From contig NZ_JBMSEE010000001.1 in NCBI RefSeq assembly GCF_049446155.1, positions 248,001 through 312,000 of the forward strand: DNA of 64,000 nucleotides, written 5' to 3'. Source of the DNA: Rivibacter sp049446155 (lineage in GTDB: Bacteria; Pseudomonadota; Gammaproteobacteria; Burkholderiales; Burkholderiaceae_C). Below the pieces are notes generated by a model. The model saw only the letters and a list, made by a program, of their open reading frames with translations, was not told where the DNA came from and made no database searches. Shown in pieces: positions 58,578 to 64,000 of the stretch. Each line of letters opens with the position of its first letter. The stretch's first letter is position 1. The position numbers and the translations under genes were made by a program.

Positions 58578-59630
58578 ATGACTCTTGCCCTGCGTTCCCT
58601 TCGTACCGCATTGACCGGCATGGCGCTGGCCGCCGCCGCGTTCGCCGCATCGGCCCAGTCGGCAGGCGAGCTGAATCTCTACTCGGCGCGCCACTACCAG
58701 ACCGACGAAGCGCTGTACGAAAACTTCACCAAGGCCACCGGCATCAAGATCAATCGCGTCGATGCCGACGACGCAGGCATCCTCGCGCGACTGCGCAGCG
58801 AAGGCGCGGCCAGCCCGGCCGACGTGATCCTGCTGGTTGACGCCGCGCGCCTGTGGCGCGCCGAGCAAGAAGGCCTGTTCCAGCCGGTGAAGTCCAAGCT
58901 GCTCGAGGAGCGCATCCCGGCGCAGCTGCGCGACAAGGACGACGGCAGCGGCTCGGCCTGGTTCGGCTTCTCGACGCGCGCACGCGTGATCGTCTACAAC
59001 AAGCAGACCGTCAAGCGCGACGACGCCGACACCTACGAAGAGCTGGCCGATCCGAAGAACAAGGGCAAGGTCTGCACGCGGTCGGGCTCGCATCCCTACA
59101 ACCTCTCGCTGTTCGGCTCGCTCTACGAGCACCTGGGCGCCGAGAAGACCGAGGCGTGGATGAAGAGCACCGTCGCCAACATGGCGCGCGAACCCAAGGG
59201 CGGCGACACCGACCAGATCAAGGCGGTGGCCAGCGGCGAATGCGGCATCGCGCTGTCCAACAGCTACTACGTCGCGCGCCTGATGCGCTCGACCAAGCCG
59301 GAAGACCGCGAGGTGATGGAAAAGGTCGGTGTGATCTTCCCGAACCAGGCCACATGGGGTGCGCATGTCAACGTGGCCGGCGGCGCGGTGGCCAAGCACG
59401 CCAAGCATCGCGAGGCAGCCGTCAAGTTCCTCGAATACCTTGCGAGCGACGACGCCCAGCGGTATTTCGCCAACGGCAACAACGAGTATCCCGCCGTGCC
59501 GAGCGTGAAGGTCGCGAATCCGGCGCTCGATGCGCTGGGAGCATTCAAGTCGGAGCTGATTCCGATCTCGGTTGTCGGCGCCAATTCGGCTCGCGTGCAG
59601 CAGATGCTGGACCGCGCCGGATATAAGTGA
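58578..59630 (+). CDS. Iron(III) ABC transporter substrate-binding protein
   Basis: 350 residues from the ATG at 58578. A signal peptide (TGMALAAAAFAASAQS) is followed by LNLYSARHYQTDEALYENF, VILLVDAARLWRAEQEGLFQP, VCTRSGSHPYNLSLFGSL and AVASGECGIALSNSYYVARL. The Tyr pair (SYY) and the NLYSARHY start match FbpA/FutA iron carriers. A Fur box is upstream. No permease genes are adjacent in the window. Tentatively a ferric-iron carrier. Confidence 0.9.
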   Translation: MTLALRSLRTALTGMALAAAAFAASAQSAGELNLYSARHYQTDEALYENFTKATGIKINRVDADDAGILARLRSEGAASPADVILLVDAARLWRAEQEGLFQPVKSKLLEERIPAQLRDKDDGSGSAWFGFSTRARVIVYNKQTVKRDDADTYEELADPKNKGKVCTRSGSHPYNLSLFGSLYEHLGAEKTEAWMKSTVANMAREPKGGDTDQIKAVASGECGIALSNSYYVARLMRSTKPEDREVMEKVGVIFPNQATWGAHVNVAGGAVAKHAKHREAAVKFLEYLASDDAQRYFANGNNEYPAVPSVKVANPALDALGAFKSELIPISVVGANSARVQQMLDRAGYK

Positions 59631-59650
59631 TCTCGGACCACCCCGTCGAG

Positions 59651-59676
59651 AACCCGGCCGCGGCCGGGTTTTCTTT
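59651..59676 (+). terminator. Intrinsic terminator after the iron-binding-protein gene
   Basis: AACCCGGCC-GC-GGCCGGGTT, a perfect 9-bp stem, followed by TTCTTTT. Confidence 0.85.
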
Positions 59677-59761
59677 TGCCTGAACCGCGCGAGTGACTGC
59701 CGGTCGGTCGATAGAATCAAATTCATTGGCCGCGCGCGCGGCGGATTCTGGAGACGATGGA

Positions 59762-60103
59762 ATGACGACTTATCAGGAACTGCTTGCCAAGAAGGCCGCG
59801 CTCGAGAAACAGGCGGCCGAGCTGGAACGCCAACTGGCCGAAGCGCACCGTGCCGAGCGCGCCGGCGTGATCAACCAGATCAAGGGCTTGATGGCTGAGC
59901 ACGGGATCACCATCGCCGACCTGAACACCGGCAAGGCGCCGCGCACGGCCAAGGCCACCCGCGCATCGGACGGCGGCAGCAAGGTCGCCCCGAAGTACCG
60001 CGACAACAGCACCGGTGAAACCTGGAGCGGCCGAGGGCTCAAACCCAAATGGCTGCAGGCCGCGATCGCGTCGGGCCGCAAGCTCGAGGATTTCAAGATC
60101 TGA
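59762..60103 (+). CDS. H-NS family nucleoid protein
   Basis: 113 residues. The N-terminal coiled coil (YQELLAKKAALEKQAAELER) dimerises, and the C-terminus carries YRDNSTGETWSGRGLKPKWLQAA with the DNA-binding GRGLKP loop, as in BpH3-like H-NS proteins. It may silence horizontally gained DNA such as the prophage. Monocistronic, with hairpin-type ends both sides. Confidence 0.92.
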   Translation: MTTYQELLAKKAALEKQAAELERQLAEAHRAERAGVINQIKGLMAEHGITIADLNTGKAPRTAKATRASDGGSKVAPKYRDNSTGETWSGRGLKPKWLQAAIASGRKLEDFKI

Positions 60104-60151
60104 ACCTCGCTGTGCCCCGCGCCGTGCGGGGCGGAATTGCGACTCAGAAAG

Positions 60152-60180
60152 ACAAACGGCGCCTTGCGGCGCCGTTTGCG
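60152..60180 (+). terminator. Hairpin after the H-NS gene
   Basis: AAACGGCGCC-TTGC-GGCGCCGTTT, a perfect 10-bp stem, followed by GCGTTT. A second short GC hairpin precedes it at about 60,116-60,133. Confidence 0.65.
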
Positions 60181-60202
60181 TTTGGCCATCTACCGAAGTA
60201 TT

Positions 60203-60278
60203 TGGCGTCCCCTAGGGGATTCGAACCCCTGTTACAACCGTGAAAGGGTCGTGTCCTAGGCCTCTAGACGAAGGGGAC
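60203..60278 (-). tRNA. tRNA-Glu (anticodon UUC)
   Basis: 76 bases. GTCCCCTTCGTCTAGAGGCC at the 5' end, anticodon loop CTTTCAC with TTC, T-arm GGTTCGAATCC, encoded GCCA. Close to tRNA-Ala on the same strand. Confidence 0.95.
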
Positions 60279-60315
60279 TGAAACCTTCATCACTTGAACC
60301 GCGCGCCACCTGGAG

Positions 60316-60391
<76 letters not shown>

Positions 60392-60443
60392 GTTATTGAG
60401 GCAACGCTGTTCAAGCGAGACAAAGAGTATAGCCTGACTCGAA

Positions 60444-61835
60444 TCAACCGCGCAAGCGCTCGAGCACTTTCTCGCGCGAGAACAGTGCCAGCACGGCATC
60501 GATCGACGGCGTCTGCGCGCGACCGCACACGAGCACGCGCACCGGCAGCGCGAGTTGCGGCATCTTGATGCCGGCTTCGGCGATGGTCGCCTTGATCGCG
60601 GCGTTGATCGACGGTGCATCCCAGGCCGCAAGCGCCTCGAGCTTGGCCGCCAGTGCGACGAGCGAGGGCTTGATCGCATCGGTCACGTGCTGCGCGAGGT
60701 CTTGCTCCGACGGGTTCACCTCGGCGTAGTACATCGTCAGCCACTGCGCGAGCTCGACCGTCGTGTTGCAGCGGTCCTTGAACAGTGCGCAGCGTCTGGC
60801 CAGCAGTTCGTCGGCTTCGGCCTTCACGTCCAGCCGGGCGAGCTGGGCGGCGACCAGCGCCGCGAGTCGCGCATCGTCGGCCTGCTTGATGTAGTGCGCA
60901 TTGACCCAAGAAAGCTTGGCCGGATCCCACTGCGCGGGGCTCTTGGCAAGGTGCGAGCCGTCGAACCACTGCACCATCTGCTCGCGCGTGAACAGCTCGT
61001 CGTCTCCGTGGCTCCAGCCGAGTCGCGCGAGGTAATTCAGCATCGCCTCGGGCAGGTAGCCGGCGTCTTCATAGGCCGTGACGCTGACCGCGCCGCGGCG
61101 CTTGGAGAGCTTGAGGCCGTCGTCGCCGAGGATGATCGGGCAATGGCCGAAACGCGGCAGCGGCGCCCCCAGCGCGTTGAAGATGTTGATCTGCCAGGGC
61201 GTGTTGTTGATGTGCTCGTCGCCCCGGAAGACGTGAGTGATCTTCATGTCCCAGTCGTCGACCACCACCGCGAAGTTGTAGGTCGGCACGCCGTCGGGAC
61301 GCAGGATGATGAGATCGTCGATCTCTTCGTTGGCGATGCTGATCGGCCCCTTGACGAGGTCGTCCCAGCTCACGATGCCGTCGAGCGGATTGCGAAAGCG
61401 AACCACCGGCGTCACGCCTTGCGGGATCGCAGGCAGCGTCTTGCCCGGCTCGGGGCGCCAACGGCCGTCGTAGCGCGTCTTCTCACCGCGGGCGCGCTGC
61501 GCCTCGCGCATCGCATCGAGTTCCTCGGGCGTGCAGTAGCAGCGGTAGGCGGTGCCGGCTTCGATCATCTGCTCGACCACGGCCTGGTAGCGCTCGAGGC
61601 GCTGCATCTGGTAGATCGGGCCTTCGTCGTAGTCGAGACCGAGCCAGTGCATCGACGCGAGGATCTGGTCGACCGAGTCCTGCGTCGAGCGCGCGACGTC
61701 GGTGTCCTCGATGCGCAGCACAAAGTGGCCGCCGTGATGGCGTGCGAATGCCCAGGAATACAGCGCCGTGCGCGCCGTGCCGAGATGCAGGAAGCCGGTC
61801 GGCGACGGCGCGATTCGGGTACGAACAGTGGTCAT
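60444..61835 (-). CDS. gltX: Glutamyl-tRNA synthetase
   Basis: 463 residues. Class I motifs APSPTGFLHLGTART (HIGH equivalent) near residue 9 and LKLSKRRGAVSV (KMSKS) near 250. HCPIILGDDG and RGDEHINNTPWQ are conserved. It charges tRNA-Glu, whose gene is 165 bases downstream. The start overlaps the metZ stop by ATGA. Confidence 0.95.
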   Translation of the reverse strand: MTTVRTRIAPSPTGFLHLGTARTALYSWAFARHHGGHFVLRIEDTDVARSTQDSVDQILASMHWLGLDYDEGPIYQMQRLERYQAVVEQMIEAGTAYRCYCTPEELDAMREAQRARGEKTRYDGRWRPEPGKTLPAIPQGVTPVVRFRNPLDGIVSWDDLVKGPISIANEEIDDLIILRPDGVPTYNFAVVVDDWDMKITHVFRGDEHINNTPWQINIFNALGAPLPRFGHCPIILGDDGLKLSKRRGAVSVTAYEDAGYLPEAMLNYLARLGWSHGDDELFTREQMVQWFDGSHLAKSPAQWDPAKLSWVNAHYIKQADDARLAALVAAQLARLDVKAEADELLARRCALFKDRCNTTVELAQWLTMYYAEVNPSEQDLAQHVTDAIKPSLVALAAKLEALAAWDAPSINAAIKATIAEAGIKMPQLALPVRVLVCGRAQTPSIDAVLALFSREKVLERLRG

Positions 61836-63073
61836 GCAGAGAGTGCGTCGAGGCCGCGCGAGAGATCGGCCTTCAGATCCTGGAGGTCTTCGAGCCCGAC
61901 CGCAACGCGGATCAGGCCCTGCGTGATGCCGGCGGCCAGGCGCTGCGGCTCGGTGAGGCGGCCGTGCGAGGTGGACGCCGGATGTGTGATCGTGGTCTTG
62001 GTGTCGCCGAGGTTGGCCGTGATCGAGCACACGCGGGTGGCGTCGATGACGCCGAAAGCGTGGCGCCGCGCGACATCGGCGCCCTCGCCTTTCACGACGA
62101 AGCTGACCACCGCACCGCCCGAACCCTGCTGCTGCGCCATCGCCAGCGCGTGCTGCGGATGCGATGCGAGCCCCGGGTGGTAGACGCGCGCGACCGACGG
62201 ATGCGACTCAAGCCAGCGCGCCAGACCCAGCGCCCGCTCGCTTTGCGCGGCCATGCGGATGCCCAGCGTCTCCAGGCCCTTGAGCACGACCCAGGCGTTG
62301 AAGGGCGACAGCGACATGCCCGCGCTGCGCATCATCGGCATGAAGGCCTTGTCGATCAGCTCCTGCGAGCAGCACAGCGCGCCGGCCAGCACGCGGCCCT
62401 GGCCGTCGAGGTACTTGGTGCCCGAATGGATGACCAGGTCGGCCCCCATCTCGACCGGTCGCTGCAGTGCCGGCGTGCAAAAGCAGTTGTCGACCGCCAG
62501 CAGCGCGCCGGCGCCGTGCGCCAGCTCGGCCAGCGCGCGGATGTCGCACACCTCGGTGAGCGGATTGCTCGGCGTCTCGGCGAACAGCAGCTTCGTGTTG
62601 GGCTTGATCGCCCCACGCCACTCGCCCACGTCGGTCTGCGAGACGAAGCTCGATTCGACGCCGAACTTGCCCAGCTCGCCTTGCAGCAGCTTGATCGTCG
62701 AGCCGAACACGCTGCGCGAGCAGACGACGTGGTCGCCGGCCTTGAGCAGGCCCATGCACAGCAGCAGGATGGCGCTCATGCCGCTGGACGTGGCGATGCA
62801 GGCCTCGGTGCCTTCGAGTGCAGCAAGCCGGCGCTCGAACATCATCACGGTCGGGTTGGTGAAGCGGGAGTAGACGAAGGCCTCCTCCTCGTTCGCGAAG
62901 CGCGCCGCCGCCGTGGCCGCGTCGGGATGGCAGAAGCTGCTGGTGAGGAACAGTGCCTCGGAGTTCTCGCCCCATTGCGACGCGGGCAGGCCTTCGCGCA
63001 CGGCGCGCGTGTCGAGCCGCACGTCGCTCGGCAAGTCGACGCGGGGAATGCCGCGCGGCTTCGGGTCGGTCAT
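61832..63073 (-). CDS. metZ: O-succinylhomoserine sulfhydrylase (PLP enzyme)
   Basis: 413 residues from the ATG at 63073. YSRFTNPTVMMFERRLAALEG, SSGMSAILLLCMGLLKAGDH and the PLP lysine in VIHSGTKYLDGQGRVLAGA define the Cys/Met-metabolism PLP family. The SRFTNPT and HSGTKYLDGQGR variants fit MetZ. It makes homocysteine directly from O-succinylhomoserine. Encoded after purF with 4 bases between. Overlaps gltX, an unusual pairing. Confidence 0.9.
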   Translation of the reverse strand: MTDPKPRGIPRVDLPSDVRLDTRAVREGLPASQWGENSEALFLTSSFCHPDAATAAARFANEEEAFVYSRFTNPTVMMFERRLAALEGTEACIATSSGMSAILLLCMGLLKAGDHVVCSRSVFGSTIKLLQGELGKFGVESSFVSQTDVGEWRGAIKPNTKLLFAETPSNPLTEVCDIRALAELAHGAGALLAVDNCFCTPALQRPVEMGADLVIHSGTKYLDGQGRVLAGALCCSQELIDKAFMPMMRSAGMSLSPFNAWVVLKGLETLGIRMAAQSERALGLARWLESHPSVARVYHPGLASHPQHALAMAQQQGSGGAVVSFVVKGEGADVARRHAFGVIDATRVCSITANLGDTKTTITHPASTSHGRLTEPQRLAAGITQGLIRVAVGLEDLQDLKADLSRGLDALSA

Positions 63074-63077
63074 GTGC

Positions 63078-64000
63078 TCAGCCCTCGTTGGCGCTTTGCA
63101 GTGCGAGGCGCATGCCGCCGCCGTCTTCTTCCTGCGGCTGGCTGGTGCGCTGCGTCTCGATCGCGGCGAAGTCGGCTTCGCTGACATCGCCGGTGATGTA
63201 GCTGCCGTCGAAGCACGAGGCCTCGAAGCCGGCCAGGTTGGGATTGAGCGATCCGACCGCGCGCTTCATCGCCGCGAGGTCCTGGTAGATCAGCGCATCG
63301 CAGCCGATGTAGGCGCGGATCTCCTCGATGCTCTTGCCGTGCGCGATCAGCTCGCTCTTGGTCGGCATGTCGATGCCATAGACATTGGGGAAGCGAACCG
63401 GCGGCGCGGCCGAGGCCAGGTAGACCTTCTTCGCGCCGGCCTCGCGCGCCATCTGCACGATCTCCTTCGAGGTCGTGCCGCGCACGATGGAGTCGTCGAC
63501 CAGCAGCACGTTGCGGCCCTTGAACTCGCTGGCAATCGCGTTGAGCTTCTGGCGCACCGACTTCTTGCGCATCGCCTGGCCCGGCATGATGAAGGTGCGC
63601 CCGACGTAGCGGTTCTTCACGAAGCCTTCGCGATACGGCTTGCCGATCTTCTGGGCCAGCTGCATCGCCGAGGGGCGGCTGGATTCGGGAATCGGGATCA
63701 CCACGTCGACCTCGCTCGGCGGCATCGTGGAGATCAGCCGCTGCGCCAGCGTCTCGCCCATGTTCAGGCGCGCCTGGTAGACCGAGATGCCGTCGATCAC
63801 GGAATCCGGCCGCGCGAGGTAGACGAATTCGAAGATGCAAGGGTTGTGCGAGGGCGACTGAGCGCACTGCTTGGCGTGGACCTTGCCGTCCAGGTCGATG
63901 AACACCGCCTCGCCCGGCGCGACGTCGCGCACGAACTTGTGGCCGGTGCCCTCGAGCGCGACCGACTCGCTGGCCACCATGACTTCCTTGCCGTTGGGCG
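63078..64000 (-). CDS. purF: Amidophosphoribosyltransferase, C-terminal part (cut by window edge)
   Basis: About 307 residues are visible. PRPP-site VLLVDDSIVRGTTSKEI, PIPESSRPSAMQLAQ, KNRYVGRTFIMPGQAMRKKSV and VYGIDMPTKSELIAHGK are diagnostic of PurF. The N-terminal glutaminase domain lies beyond base 64000. It makes phosphoribosylamine, the first step of purine synthesis. The purF-metZ pair is conserved in betaproteobacteria (from general knowledge). Confidence 0.93.
   Translation of the reverse strand, partial: PNGKEVMVASESVALEGTGHKFVRDVAPGEAVFIDLDGKVHAKQCAQSPSHNPCIFEFVYLARPDSVIDGISVYQARLNMGETLAQRLISTMPPSEVDVVIPIPESSRPSAMQLAQKIGKPYREGFVKNRYVGRTFIMPGQAMRKKSVRQKLNAIASEFKGRNVLLVDDSIVRGTTSKEIVQMAREAGAKKVYLASAAPPVRFPNVYGIDMPTKSELIAHGKSIEEIRAYIGCDALIYQDLAAMKRAVGSLNPNLAGFEASCFDGSYITGDVSEADFAAIETQRTSQPQEEDGGGMRLALQSANEG

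Overview
The window is high-GC DNA from a betaproteobacterium, most likely of the order Burkholderiales. The evidence is the style of the chromosomal genes on the right: an aerobic phenylacetate cluster with its own TetR regulator, H-NS of the short BpH3/Bpro type, metZ, purF, and tRNAs with encoded CCA. I cannot name a genus from sequence alone.

About 39.8 kb (1 to about 39,816) is one temperate tailed-phage prophage, cut by the left window edge. It is integrated at the 3' end of a tRNA-Arg(UCU) gene at 39,816-39,892. The lytic operon runs leftward on the minus strand. In transcription order it holds cro, small genes, a CII-like gene, a SNF2-helicase/DNA-methyltransferase fusion, a replication initiator, DnaB, a RuvC-like resolvase, zinc-finger genes including a possible late regulator, terminase small and large subunits, a DUF4055-type portal, a MuF-like minor head protein, an HNH endonuclease, scaffold, a P22-like coat protein, connector, closure and tail-terminator genes, the tail tube, tail chaperones and the start of the tape measure. 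Lysis and tail-tip genes must lie to the left, outside the window. The rightward arm begins with a CI-type repressor lacking a LexA-like peptidase domain. It continues with a cargo pair (a lipoprotein and a small protein, closed by a terminator), then a recombination operon with a GHKL-like ATPase, a Sak4-like ATPase, an SSB-like protein, Gp157, a Ref/HNH-like protein and NinB. A C5 DNA methyltransferase with five internal repeats follows, then a train of overlapping small genes of unknown function, then an excisionase-like gene and a tyrosine integrase. Copies of one operator (consensus TGAACCATAGTTCA) sit at the cro/cI region and again 2.4 kb away, in front of the recombination operon, so one repressor probably controls both.

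From 39,970 to 51,043 lies a phenylacetate degradation locus: a branched-chain-type ABC substrate-binding protein, paaZ, a TetR regulator (paaR), paaE, D, C, B, A, paaK, paaI and paaG on the minus strand, and paaY divergent on the plus strand. A perfect 16-bp palindrome exactly between the -35 and -10 of the paaY promoter is the likely PaaR operator. PaaK activates phenylacetate, PaaABCDE epoxidises the CoA ester, PaaG isomerises the epoxide to oxepin-CoA, PaaZ opens the ring, and PaaI rescues stalled CoA. paaF, paaH and paaJ are not in the window.

From 51,080 to 64,000 are housekeeping genes: a secreted polysaccharide-lyase-like protein, tRNA-Pro, a GlsB/YeaQ membrane protein, hrpA (with an in-frame palindromic repeat element inside it), a glyoxalase-fold protein, argA, yggX, a Fur-controlled iron-binding protein, an H-NS gene, tRNA-Glu, tRNA-Ala, gltX overlapping metZ, and the C-terminal part of purF.

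The observations most worth a second look are: the structured RNA leader in front of the HNH endonuclease; the candidate -1 frameshift between the tail chaperone genes; the helicase-methyltransferase fusion; the five-repeat C5 methyltransferase; the two-site operator system; the coat protein with a signal-peptide-like N-terminus; and the palindromic repeat translated within hrpA.
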